Below, piece after piece: positions 46,113 through 58,319 of a stretch of 64,000 bases of DNA. The notes under the pieces were generated by a model. The model was not told the origin of the DNA and searched no databases. It was given only the letters and a program-made list of their open reading frames with translations. The translations under genes and the position numbers were made by a program. The first letter of the stretch is position 1. Each line of letters starts with the position of its first letter. The DNA comes from Kalaharituber pfeilii (lineage: Eukaryota; Ascomycota; Pezizomycetes; Pezizales; Pezizaceae), in contig WHUZ01000089.1 of NCBI GenBank assembly GCA_015179045.1, positions 174,435-238,434 of the forward strand, written 5' to 3'.

Positions 46113-48511
46113 TGTAATGGCGAGTAGAGGTAGAAATACCCTATCTATCTATAGAGAAGGACTCTTTGCGGAGAGCTGGAGCTAGGGAGGAAGCTTCTCA
46201 CGGTGCTTGTATGCAGGGCTCTTGTGTACTAGTTATCAGTCGTAAGCTCACTGGGGCGAGTACAGCAATTCCACAACGTAGATGTGTAAACTGGGTTCTC
46301 CGACCCCGTACAGCTCTCTGGGTATCAAGTTCCTCGCCTTCCTACTTTGATTCCCTTTTCTTCAACCGCTCGCTCAATCACTCACTCATGCACGCACGCA
46401 GGCAAAGAAAAAAATCTCTCGTACCAAAAACACCAAAACAAAGAAAAATCGTCTACCGCAGAGCTACGCTGTGTCGTCACCGTCCAAACGTTCAATAGGG
46501 CAGCACAGACTCTTCCCTTTACGCCCCCGCGAGCTCAGACAGTTGCGCTTCGAGCAATCAAAATGCGTGAATGAGCCTGAGCCTGCGCCTTGTCGTGCGG
46601 AAACGCCGAACGAATTCAATTAATGAGTCTTGTTATCCTGTTTCGTAAAATCCAGAGCGTATATAAACAGCCGAAAATCGACCGCAGTTGTTTGAGTTTT
46701 GATTATGGAGTTGTCAGCTCAAGGTGGGTAGTAATAGTGAATTGTAACTATAATAGCAATTGGCAGGGTCCGTCCTGTATCTGCTGTTATCTATATGTAT
46801 TTTAGGCAGCTATCGGTGAATCGGTGACTAGTATAGTAATTGATTAAAATTGAACTCTCGCCCTCTCTTCCCATACGTCAAACAATCCCTGGGGAGGTGT
46901 GCGGGACAGGGGGCTCCCTTCGAGCTTCTGACGTTAATCAACGTATTGTCCGTCCCCGTGCCGTGAGGTGATAGGAGACCAGCGCGTGTGGTTGAGTAGA
47001 GCTTAAACTCAAAGTGGAGCGAATCAGTCACTTGCTCAGTCGAGTCAGTTGGGGATCCAGGTCAGATGGGTCTCACTAAGTCAGTCAGACAGCCACTCAG
47101 CTGCAGCGCAGGTTGCATCTCAACAAATTTTTTGTGAAGCAGAGCAACTTAGGTAAGCAAGTAAGGTTTGGCGGACGGCAGAATGTTGGGCGGGCAGGGA
47201 GGTCATAAACAGGTGAGTACTATGCTACGTACAGTATGCTGTCGGGTGTATGAAAGAGCTTACACGTGTGGGGAGGTATTGGTTGCAATATGCTCGCATT
47301 AGTTGTCGGAGCTGACCTTTAGTGAAGAGTCCACTGGATATATCAAGTACTAAGTAGTTGGTGGTTCCCGATATTTGCGTGCATAGGGTCGGTGATGTGC
47401 GCATGATCATGAGCTCCCTCTTGTTTTGTCTGCTCGCTCCAAGGCCGAGTTCTCGCATGCAATTCGTGCGATGCGTGACACACGTAGTACTGTACGCCGC
47501 GCCTTGCTCAATCTGAAACTCAGGGCTTGGACATGGCCGACAAGAAAGATCGATATGGCCGCGCTGGACTGGACTGTACTGCACTGGAACTGGACCTGTC
47601 CCGTGTGCGAGCACACACACATATACTTATTCTAAGCTTGTACGTACAGTAGCCGCAAGGAACAACATAACCCAACTCCCTCCCGGTTCCAATTCCAGTC
47701 TAAACTAGGCCCGTCGTTCGTGCCCCCCTCTTGCGCCGTGAGCGGGGAATAGAATAGGGCTGCGCTGCTCTGCAAGGATCACTGCGCGTTGACAGTCGCC
47801 AGCTTGTGCAGCTAGAACTGAAGCAGCGTAGCAAAGAGGAACGCTACTGGCAGGGCTGCGTATGAGCTTCGGACACGCGGTGCACGTGCGAACACAGAAA
47901 TGAATACCGAGGCTTTTTTAGGGTCTTCGTGAACGCAAAAGCAAGGTGAATGATAGAAGGACTTGTATACAAGGTACTAATGTAATCCTGCTTCTACTGA
48001 GCTCTAAGCTTCAAACCAGATCATCAAACACGGAAACAAACTACTTTTCACCCCCATTGAACAGGAGCGCCAGGTAAAATGTCCCACGCAATAAGACCGC
48101 ATATGGGTAATCTCACCATATCTCTCACGCTTAGTGGCAACTGCGTGGGTAAACAATGCCATTATAATCTCCGTAGAAATACATTAAACAAACTCTCAGG
48201 ACGTAGGGACAGGAGCAGTTTGTCCCGTTGTCTGCGGCTGCCTACCTCCATGAAATACATAACATGTCACCCAAACCACTCCGACCTCCCCCGCAGAGCT
48301 CACTTGTGCTTCATCAACTGCAAGTTACCCCACCATTATACCCCCGCTCACACCCACACCTGTGCAAAAGTACGCTACCACCACATGAATTAATCCCATT
48401 CAAGATTGCAAAATCCTCATTATTCTCCTCTCCTCATTCCTCATCCACATCCATTTCCTCCTTTACCATTCGTTCTTTCTCAGTAATCCCTCCTTCATAT
48501 CTACCCTCCAA
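46113..48511. other. intergenic
   Basis: About 2.4 kb between the TLC gene start and the b561 gene end. Several short frames in different registers, none with a recognisable domain. No repeats or RNA genes recognised. Confidence 0.5.
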
Positions 48512-49425
48512 TCAATGGCTCCCTGTTTGACGATGCCCCCTCAACTTCTCTACCTTTATTCTCGGATAAATTCCCAACACCACCGCCAACGATGCTAGCA
48601 CCACTGCCCACGTCTTAATATGGAGCACCTTGGCTCCGTAATATGTCCTTGTCGCCAAAATTAACGTCACAAGCAGCAAGGGAAGAATCACGAGATAGCC
48701 AGTGATGCGATGGTATTTATACTGTTAAGTCATGCAAGAGGTTAGCAATATTCGTTGCATTGAGGATTTGAGATTCTGGAATAGGTAGTATGGGAGAGAG
48801 CGTACAAGTTTTTTAGCATTCTCCTCCCCGCCATATAGCTGCGGTACAAAGAGCTGTGTGAAGCCAATGAACGCTTGTATGACGATAAGGATGTACGTCA
48901 AAATCCCAAACTTCGAGTGGATCGTTTCGAAATGAGATACTACACTTCAATTTAGCATATCCATCCAACAAAACCTAATATAAACAATGGAGTACTCACT
49001 ATGACTATGCTGTTTGTGCCAGATCACAATTCCTAGTGCCGAAAAGAAGCATACCGCTGCTAGCGCAACGAAGCTGGCATGAATATACGCCGCATTTCTC
49101 TTCTGCTCCACATTATGGAACCCCGTCGGCTGTAGCACCAGCACCGCCTCTATCGCGAGCAACACCGCAAGCGAATTGAGCAATGGGTGACCGTCAAACA
49201 CAATCATCTTGTGCGAAAACACGCTTGCCCAAATTATAACCAACAGGACCAAGCCCCCAATTTGTGCTAGGGGCGCCGTGCCCTGCACCCAGTTGTACGT
49301 GAGGTTCCTCTGGTCTTCCGTTCCGCTCTCTCCGAGGAGGGGTTCTTCCTCGGCAGCGCCCCTCGCGCGGGTGCGCCCGTGCTGCGGGGCTGCGGGTGGC
49401 TGTTAGGGGCTGCGGTGGTGCTCAT
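48512..49425 (-). CDS. cytochrome b561-domain membrane protein, frame broken by one base near the 5' end
   Basis: Transmembrane haem protein of the b561 family (transmembrane electron transfer). Exons: about 49425-49000, 48939-48806 and 48721-48512, with introns 48999-48940 (GTGAGT) and 48805-48722 (GTACGC). Helices include PLAQIGGLVLLVIIWASVF, the GHPLLNSLAVLLAIEAVLVL helix, IHASFVALAAVCFFSALGIV, SKFGILTYILIVIQAFIGF, and ITGYLVILPLLLVTLILA with KTWAVVLASLAVVLGIY. Conserved His residues lie in FDGHPLLNS, AYIHASFV, SHFETIHSKFG and KYHRITGY, as expected for two b-haems. The frame before the first helix (AAEEEPLLGESGTEDQRN) has no ATG. The only upstream ATG on this strand (49425) is in another frame, and one extra base near the C4 run at 49359-49362 (G4 in the gene) would join them. 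The model would then be 256 residues. Sequencing error, true frameshift or a missed exon are all possible. Confidence 0.85.
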
Positions 49426-52400
49426 TGTATTTGTAGTGTAGGCGATTGGAGTGATGGTTGGGGAGGAAGGGGAGGGGACGAGAGTTTCGGTGTCAGAATG
49501 GGTGGTGTTGTCTTCGATGCTTGTAGGAGGACGGCCGGAGCCTGCGGTGGAGCTGATAGGAGCAGGCTCCCTAGGGGTGATCGATTGGACTGCGTGATAT
49601 GTTGAGCCGTATATTTTGGATAGAGTGCAAGGAAGGATAGGAAAGTGAATTCCTATCCTAACAAATGCAGTACGGTAGAATGTGATTTGGGCTGTGCAAT
49701 TATGAAGTAGTGGATAATGTGGGCAGGAGGCTATGCGATGTGTATGCCCTGTTCCTACTCGATGATGGCTAGGTAGGTTTGTCTCTGCTATGTCAGGATT
49801 TCGAGAGAGGTAGGTGATCGAGTAATCCTTAAGCTTCGCTACTGTTTTAAGGATGGGGACTCGCACAGTTCAAAAGTTGAAGAAACGGAAGATTGGAGGG
49901 AACAAGGAAGAAGAGCGGAACAAGCATTTCGTCAGTGCCTGCGCATCCATCTCCCTCCTCCCCCCGTCGCCCAGTCCAACCGTCCAACGCCCATCCCACC
50001 AACTAACTGAGACACCCCGGATCCAATCCCAACAACCAATGGCATGCACCTCGCAGGTTGAGCCGATTCCAAATCCTCCGATTTTCAATCCGCATTTTGC
50101 CAAACGTGCATCATTTCCGCTCCCGTTACCTAGTCCTAGGAACCCCGTAGAAGCAACTGCCGGGTGCAGCACCGGGCTGACTGCAAACGCTTGCATGACG
50201 TGATCGATAACCGATAAGCATAAGGTGCCTAGGCTTTGTTGGGATGGGATGAAGTTTGAGTACATAATAGTATCTCGTGCCAAGCCCCTCCACCCAATAG
50301 CACTGCCCCACTCCGCTCATCTCATGCAATTGTATGTAAAGGTGCCTGTAAAATAGCTGACCGCGCAAATACATACATAGTAAAACGTCTCAATCAAAGC
50401 TCCTTCTATGTACAACGCCAGTATGCATTTTCTGAATTCCCAATTGCTATATTTATAGTATGCTTCTTTCTTGAATCTTCAAGTACGATTCCACAGACTT
50501 GTTAACCCTTTCGATGACGCAATGTAGCACTTTGTTTCCGCCACTTAAGCCTGTCACTGGTCGTTCCTCTTTTACTTCTACACACAGCGCAGGGCCCGAG
50601 GCCATCAATAGATCAGATCTATAGTCTCAAACCAAGCATCATATCCAAGGATCGGGGGCCGAAGTCATCCCATTGCACAGATCATTAGGATGTCTACCTT
50701 TGTTTCTCGTCGCTCGGTGGTTGCAGCAGCAATGTCTTGACCCATCGAAGGTCTAAGGCCCTCTTCCATACTCCGCACTGGCGGTCATTGCATTCACCCT
50801 GTGGGCAAGCAATATCCCGTTGTCTCAATGCTCCCTTCCCTCTACTTACAGCGGATATTGAGAAGAGCGGAGACACAGTCCTCCCTACAGACAGCTCTCA
50901 TGCTCATCCACCAGCTGCCGCCCTTGTGCCCTCGCGTGGCAAGGCGGAACATAAAGCCCGTCATGGAATGGCTGGAAGTGGGTTGTGGCCGTTTCTAAAT
51001 GGGAATGAAAGGGCTGGCAACGATCAGGGAATATGATTATGAAGATGCAAGGTGAAGGGGGCGGATGATCGGATCTGAAAGCACAGGTAGCATAAGCTCA
51101 TAGGCTATGCCTTTCACTGAATTGCACGCAGTACTCAGCTTCTCACCTTAATGCGCCCGACGGTTCCTTACACTATCCACAACGCTGCTCTGCAGGCTGC
51201 TTGACAGATTACTGAAAACCCCCAATGATTTTCAGCTTTCGATAAGCTAATCCGCAGGTTGATCAAATCTGTCTCTACTTTGCCCCTGGTATTTGCTCTT
51301 CAAGCAAGATATTGCAGAGATGAGGATGCAATCCTGTTGATGCCACTTGGCTTCAAAAACGGTCTTAATGGGAATGGGAACAGTATATTTCCATGAATCG
51401 TCTTCGGTTTTTCTTCTTCTGACATAGCTACTTGATCGTATTGAAAGTCTATCTTTGATCGTGATTTGGAAGACAAGATGCTAGTCAATATCCAGGAGTT
51501 GTGGGGTTGAGATTTTAACAGATATGGATAAAAAGAGGATTTGACATTGTGGTGGCAATTACAGAGAAAGGAAAGATGGAGTTACTGGTGCATTAGTTTA
51601 CTTTCTATCCCGCTTCGAACCATGTATTTCTACAGAAGTCCCAGTCCTGACGACGAGCCTCTTCCCATAGTCGAGGGAGCAGGCTGGCCTGCGGGGCACG
51701 AAATGAAGGATGTCAAGAACTTGTTTCCTTCACTATATACCGCTCCTGCATCGTAAAACATCGTATGGTAGTTCATTGCAATTATAATCACTGCATTAAA
51801 ACTTGGATCCACGGCCATCAAGCAAAATCCCCCATGGTAACAATTCTCAAGTTACTTATACTGAACAGTACAGAGTCGAACCAAATTGATCAAAAAAGGG
51901 AAAAAGCAAAACCGGCAAAAAAAAAAAGGGCCTGAATTTGAAAACGTATCAAGGTATAGAGTTGCAAAACGTAGAACGCGGGGTATAAAAAAACGGAAGA
52001 AGCTTCATACTACGTCCAGTAGATACACGATTGCAATTGATTTTCTCATCATTTTCTTATCGGCCAGATTAGAGGCTTTCTATGTGTAAACTAAAATCTG
52101 GCAGCTCCTTGAATGTTTTGGGACGATGTATAAGTGCTTGGCCAGATCGAAGGTCAAGATGGCATCGCGCAATTGTCATCAACCTCACTTAGTTCGAAAG
52201 CCCCGCCAAAAAAAAGGGAATATATGTACAGAAAGAACTAAACACAATTGGTGGCAACCAAAACATAGCAACAAATAAAGAAAAACCAAACAGCACACAG
52301 CTGTAAAGAAAAATCGTCAAGCTAAGAGAAAAAAGGAGAAAAGAAAAGGGGGTTAACACAGATACAAGTTTTCACGAAGAAGGGAAAAAAAGGAAAATTA

Positions 52401-52869
52401 TCAATGAGGAATAGCACACGGCATGAGAAGGGTAAAAAAAATATAAAGAACAAATAAAAAAATGGGTAAACATAACAATAAAACATAATACTAACGATCT
52501 GTATAAGTCCATGCTAAAATAAGATACGTTAAAATAGTTAAAATATAAGGGATAGAGCTGTTAGGGTGTTAAGTATCCTCCGTCCAAAAAGTTCCACTAA
52601 ACACGCCGAATGCAAAGTAAAACTTGAACAAATTCTCCGAACGCCTGTTTTGTATCTGTGTGTTGAGAGTGAATAGGGTAAATGTGTGTATGAGGGGGGT
52701 AGGATTGATGGGGTAGAAAGAAGCAATAGATGACTTCTGTTCTGTACTGCAGTAATGCGAATCCGTCTGGCTTCAAGCCCCCTGCTGAACGAGATAGTGA
52801 TTCAGTGGAAACCATAATTCATGGTCGCACGGAACAGCATGGGAGCAAGCCAGTAATGGAAAATTCCAA
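49426..52869. other. intergenic
   Basis: About 3.4 kb. The first 200 bp on the minus strand stays open in the frame of the 49425 ATG and reads like a Ser/Thr/Pro-rich N-terminus (PREPAPISSTAGSGRPPTS), but has no ATG up to 49866, so its coding status is uncertain. The rest is AT-rich with A tracts (51,900-52,500) and no supported gene. Confidence 0.4.
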
Positions 52870-54836
52870 TCACGACGGACGATAACCCCATGCAGACATG
52901 TCTAATGCAGTTGGGTCTTGAGATGCGCCTAGAAACATTTGCTGCGCGTTTGTTGGCATCATTGGGACTCCCTGTGGTATCCCTTGCGGCATCCCTTGTG
53001 GCATCATCCCTTGTGACATCGCCTGCATTCCCTGTGGCAGGCCCTGTGTCATCCCCTGTGATATCCCTGCTTGCATTCCGGGGAAGCCCTGTGGTATCCC
53101 TTGTGGCATCATCATTTGCATTCCATTGAAGTTTTGGCCTGGGATTGCTTGCATTGAATGCATAGCCTGCATGGGCTGCATAGCTTGCATGGGCTGCATG
53201 GCTTGTCTCTGATTTTGGAGCTGGACACCAGGAACGAATTGGCCGAACTGAGCCTGTGCCTGCGCTTGTGCCTGCGCATGTGCCATCGCTTGCGCCTGTC
53301 TTTGCTGGAAGGCTTGAAGATTCATTTGTTGATGTTGAGTCGTTGGCACTAGTTGAGCCTGAGGTGTATTAGCTGACATCTGTAAGGCATGATGCATTTG
53401 CTGCATCGGCTGTCCCTGCATCTGAGGAATAGATTGCCCTGGCAGCTGATTGAACTGAACGGGCATTTGCTGTAACTGGGCTTGCTGCGGGATCTGTTGC
53501 GACATTTGCTGTGCTATCTGTTGTGGCATTTGCTGTTGCAATTGATGTTGTAGTTGCTGCTGCTGCTGCTGTGGTTGTAGCTGTTGCTGTTGCAGACCCA
53601 TCTGCTGGCCCTGCTGCAGCTGACCTTGCAGTTGTAGCTGCTGTAGGTGGTGCTGCTGTTGCTGGGGTGTTTGATGTGGCAGCTGTTGCTGTTGATTTTG
53701 CTGCTGTTGCTGCGGTAATTGGGCTGGAGGTGTCGGGGAGGCTTGGTTACGAGGTGACTGGGAAGGTGCGTGATGAGATGACGGTCTTGGAGTGTGTGTA
53801 GCCCGCGGAGAAGCATTCTGAGATGACGCTCTCGAATGAGACTGCGACGGGCCAGACTGGGCAATGGATTGGACCGGAGGATTCGACGGTTTAGCTCCGG
53901 GGAAGAGCTCTTGCAGCTTTTTATACGATGGGATCAATGATGGCATATCTGATGGAGGGTGTAGGATTGCCGGACAAGGGGGTATCGGCACAGCAGGCTT
54001 TCGGGAGCCATCTGCAACAGCGGCAAGATATGCCAAATTGGCCTGTAATCTTTTCATGCATCTGAAAAGTGGGGGAGAAGGGAATTTGTTCAGTACAAGC
54101 TATGCCGGGAAGGCGGGGCGGAGATCGACGATCTGTCTCTTACCCGTAGAAGCCTTTGTCGGCACTCTTGTCTTCTTGGTGCTTCCCAGCTGCCTGGAGC
54201 TGTACTGTCTCGCGCAGAAGCTCGGCGTTGATCTCGAGCAGCAATGTCACACGGGCTTTGTCGATTGCGAGCTGATTCTGGGACTCAATCGCTCTATTCA
54301 TAAGCAGCTGCTGCTGCTGGGCTGACACGGTGTTCGGACTCGAGATCGAGGCGGGGGAAGCCATCGGCATGGCGTTTGCAGGCATAGCCGAGGACATTGC
54401 AGAGGCATGAGTAGGCGAGACCAGTGCCACTGGAGATCGGATGTCAGTTGCTGGGCGGGAAGCAGCGCTACAACGGAGGGGGAGGGGGGGAGAGGGGGAG
54501 GGGGGAGAGGGGTGGCGCTGAGGGGTGCGCTCGGGACGAACCTTCCTGGGGGGGTGGCATCATAATGTTCCCTGCGTTCATCATCTGGGCGGGCATCTTC
54601 CCGTACGGACTCATCTGCTGCTGCTGGCCCTGGAGCTGCTGCTGTTGCTGGTAGTGGAACATCGCGGCCTGCTGCTGAGGGGTGGGCTGGGGCATCTGGC
54701 CCACCATCATGCCGGCGGGCATGATGCCATTGCTCATTGCGACGGACGCTTGGAGCGCAGCGTTGCTGCCAGCAGCAATCGCAGACCCGTTCATGTACGA
54801 GGCGGGGATGTTTTGCGTGTTTGGTATCGAATTCAT
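52870..54836 (-). CDS. glutamine-rich SSXT (SS18-like) protein
   Basis: Three exons: 54836-54542, 54429-54144 and 54061-52870, with introns 54541-54430 (GTTCGT donor) and 54143-54062 (GTAAGA). The product is 590 residues. The SSXT core lies at about 125-220: LMNRAIESQNQLAIDKARVT, LLLEINAELLRETVQLQ and, across the second junction, FYGCMKRLQANLAYLAAVAD. This matches the SS18 N-terminal domain (IMDSQN..., HTNLVYLATIAD in animals), which docks on the SWI/SNF catalytic subunit. Flanks are low-complexity: Gln/Met-rich before it, then several hundred residues of Gln, QGMPQ/QGIPQ and MQAM/MQPM repeats, a prion-like composition. It is probably a nuclear co-activator; SWI/SNF membership is inferred from the family. 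The first-intron donor is atypical but phase and product agree. An extra upstream 5' exon cannot be excluded (GTAAGA at 54851-54856, minus). Confidence 0.88.
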
Positions 54837-57553
54837 TGAAGGGGGCTCCTCTTACTTGAGGCGGCTGAAACTGGGACTGCTCACGAGCATGGCCTGGCAA
54901 AGGGCACGGCGGGAAGGAGGGGGATTTTCGGCGGGGTGCCGGGATCCAGAGCTGGCGCGGGCTGGCTGGCGTTAGGAGAGCCTGGACCGCCACTATCACG
55001 TTAGGTCTCCTCGGAAAATTGTATGCGCGCGCGAAAGCCGGCCCTGCTCCTCAAAAAAAAAATTGACTTTTTTCTTACAATTTCTCCCTCTCCGTCTCTT
55101 CTGGCGACAGGCGGTGTGGTCGGGCAGGGACTGGCGATGGGGCAGCGGGCGGCGGGCGGCGTGATGCCCTAAGGGCCTTGGAATCTTCCTTTTTTTTTCT
55201 AGCAAATGGAGCGGCAGCGTCCCTTACTTTTTTTTTTCTTTTCTGCTGACGCTGGGTGCTACGACTCGGTGGTTGGCTGGACAAAGGGCGGGCGAGGCTC
55301 ACTGGGCCACCGTCGGCGGCGTGCACCTGGGGCAAAAGGGACGCGTGATGGGGACTGCAATGCCCGATTGTACCGGGTTTGCGGCGGCTCAGGCGTACAG
55401 CGGAGCACGGTCGTCATGACCGCCACCGGATTCTTCAAGAGCCGCACCCGACCCCTTGACGCCGCATGCATGTACGCTTTTCCGAGCCTTTTACCCTATA
55501 TCATCCGTGCTGTCTGAAACATCAAGTGGAGTGAGTACATAGGAATTTTAGTAGTGACCTATATCAGGCAAGTCTTTCGGCTGCCTTTTTTTTGCCTTGC
55601 ACTGAAGGGCAGAAATGACCCGCTTCTTATGCCCCCATAGTTTACTGCGCAAAACAGACATGTGATTTGGCAACCTACATACAAGTGCGGAACCCTCCAC
55701 AGGATCAATCACAATTGAAGCAATTTACCAAGAAAACAATAACAACCGTTACTTGGAGCTTATCAGGACCTGCGTGGGTACACTCATCCCTAGGGCCTCC
55801 TGTCTTCTAACAGTACGAAGTCCCCTTATTTGGGTACAATCTGTTCCACCACATCTCATCACAGAGTTCGATTTGTAACACCTTTTGGACCATACCCATC
55901 TGCTCTTTAAACTCAAATCAAATGTGTGGGGGATCCTTGAACCATGCCTTAAGTATCCCTTTTCTCCGTGCGATGATTTTGGGCGAGTGCCTTCATGTCA
56001 TCCTTAATTTCCTTGTGTTGTCATGATGAGTTTTGGACACAAAATGTAAGATGCCAATAGTGACAGTGAAAGGGCGTTGATTAAGCTTCCTGCCTGGTTA
56101 CGAGACTAGCTCCCTGCATTTTCAAGGTGCTGTCAGTGTAGTTAAAACTACCTAGAATTATGCCCAAGAGCTTTTGCTGAGCCACTTCGTGGCTATACGA
56201 AGCACAATTATCATACCTACTTGATACGGACAAAAATTCGTTCAACGTAAATTGCACTAAGCCTATTTTGTTAATTCCTTACCATCTCCCACACAAAACA
56301 TTCTGTGGCTTGTATGTCCTTACCCGGTACATCCTACCGTGTACCCTTTTCTCGTACTTGTACTCCAAATCTAGGAACCAGCGCCCGACAGGGCTTGCGG
56401 CTAGCACTGGAAAGAAGCCATTCCTTGATTTTTGGCAGGAAAGTATCACTCAGAGCTAGTCTCGTAACCAACGCTTGGTTCGAGACTGACAAACGCTTAC
56501 AAACTCAGAGCTTCCATCACTGGGCTCCTCCGGCATCTGTCAATAATACCTGCTGGACCCTGAAATGCATCAGCAAACTTTGATGCACCAAGTCAAACTA
56601 AAAACTTCTAAGTAAGCAGAAAAATCACCTCAGGCGCACACAATTAATTCATAAAAACCATCTTCAAGATGCAATGATGCATATTCCACCAACCCGCATT
56701 GGGACCCAAATGCTCTTGTGCCGCTTAAAAGTCCGGTTCACACAATTCAATTGGGAATTGACGTAATTGAAACTTCGCAGGCCACGGCTCCTGCCACCTA
56801 ACTCGACACCTTGATTTCCTTCAATCTCAATACTATATACAGTACAAATACCTACCACCCAAATATCTTAAGCTTAAATGCTTCATTGCAATACTATACT
56901 TAAATCTTTGGGGAATGCAATATATACTGACCTTCGTTAGTGATTGCATCGAACCAGAAGATAACGTAAACTGGTAAACTGCTTTCTAGAATGTTCATTA
57001 GAGATTATCGCGTTTGTAAATCTCGCTTGCGATGCAGTGATAGTCGCTCCGGCAACTCAGTTTGACCAAACAAGTAGCAGTACTGCCAAGGCCCAATTCC
57101 GTTACAGCGATCTCAGGTACCGCCTACCACCACTGGTACCCTCTCTCCTCCTGATGTCATCCGCGCATCAACCCAACAGCCACATAATCGTTCCATACCG
57201 GCACCAGCAAGCTGCGCCCTACCCGCAATGAGTTTGTACTCGAGCATGGCCTGCAAGTACTAATCTGTACATTGTTTAGTGCTTCCCACTTGCTCTATCC
57301 AGCCATAACCAGCCAACCAATCCAGTTGTCAAGATCGTCCTAATTCTTGGTTCTCGTGCAGCTGTAGCTTATTATGATATGTGGTCTATATCATGCTCCA
57401 TCGCCTCCGAATCCTCTTGTGCCACAATTCCTACCTCAGCTTCACATAACATACCCCTATCACCACTCATACTACCGCTCATCATACTACAAATCTCATT
57501 CGCGAAGTTACCAACAGCACCAATACCTTATTGTACCCATTAACAAATCCACT
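54837..57553. other. intergenic, GC-rich promoter side then AT-rich
   Basis: The first 650 bp next to the SSXT start is GC-rich with overlapping frames on both strands, read as promoter and leader. From about 55.5 to 57.5 kb there is no gene. The frame at 57374 is in phase with the BLI-3-like ATG at 57554 and is treated as leader. Confidence 0.45.
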
Positions 57554-58319
57554 ATGAGCACAGCCTCCAGTTACTCCAACACCAGCACTAGCAGTAAGCC
57601 TGCTGATCTCTACAAGGAGGCCAATTACGATAACTCTGATATCTCGCTTAACGAACGGGTTGAGGATCTCCTGAACTGGATTGACACACACAAGTTCTGC
57701 ATGATGACAACTCGACAGAAAGATTCGGGGTACCTCATGTCACGATGCATGGCGTTAGCGGCTCGAGATGATATTGATTTATTGTTCCATACGAATACGG
57801 TAAGCGGGAAGACAGATGAATTAGAGGGAGATCCACATGTAAATAATGGGTTTTGAATAGCAATAATGTGAGTGATGAATTTCCTTTTGGATATGAAAAG
57901 AATGATGCTAAACTTGGTTGTTGAATCTAGGGTGACTGGGCAAGTATTAGCGGAACTGCGGAAATTATTAGTGATAGGGACGTTATTAGAAAGTAAGCAA
58001 AAGTAACTTTCTGAAAATGCAAAAATTGATAGTATGGTTAACATCTTGATCTAGATACTATTCGCCTCAATTGAAGACCTGGATAGGTGATCTCGGTGAC
58101 GGTGTACATGATGGTGGTCTAAACGATCCAAGAGTTGGAATGATTAAAGTCTACATCAGGACGGCTACATACACGCTTCAAAAGGGTAACCCTATCACCA
58201 GAAGTATCGAAGTAGCCAAAGGAGCCGTAACTGGTAAACCGGCAAGTGTAAACAAGCTTAGAGAGCTGACAGAGAGCGACCTGGATACATACCGAAAGAG
58301 CCTGAATCTGATATTGTAA
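57554..58319 (+). CDS. bli-3: BLI-3-like FMN-binding split-barrel protein, frame broken by one base
   Basis: Homologue of Neurospora blue-light-inducible BLI-3, a pyridoxamine-phosphate-oxidase-like flavin-binding protein (general stress protein 26 family); cytosolic, reaction unknown. Exons: 57554-57867, 57931-57992 and 58055-58319, with introns 57868-57930 (GTGAGT) and 57993-58054 (GTAAGC). Motifs in order: SNTSTSSKPADLY, LNERVEDLLNWIDTHKFCMM, SRCMALAARDDIDLLFHTNT, GKTDELEGDPHVN, then GDWASISGTAEIISDRDVIR joined to KYYSPQLKTWIGDLGDGVHD and AVTGKPASVNKLREL. Exon 1 is one base short. After DPHVN the frame hits TGA at 57854-57856, but one extra T in the T4 run (57851-57854) would continue as NGFLNSNN into the good GTGAGT donor, as family alignment expects. 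Expected length would be 213. Splicing instead at 57835 keeps phase but deletes a core strand. Pseudogene or base-call error cannot be separated here. Confidence 0.88.
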
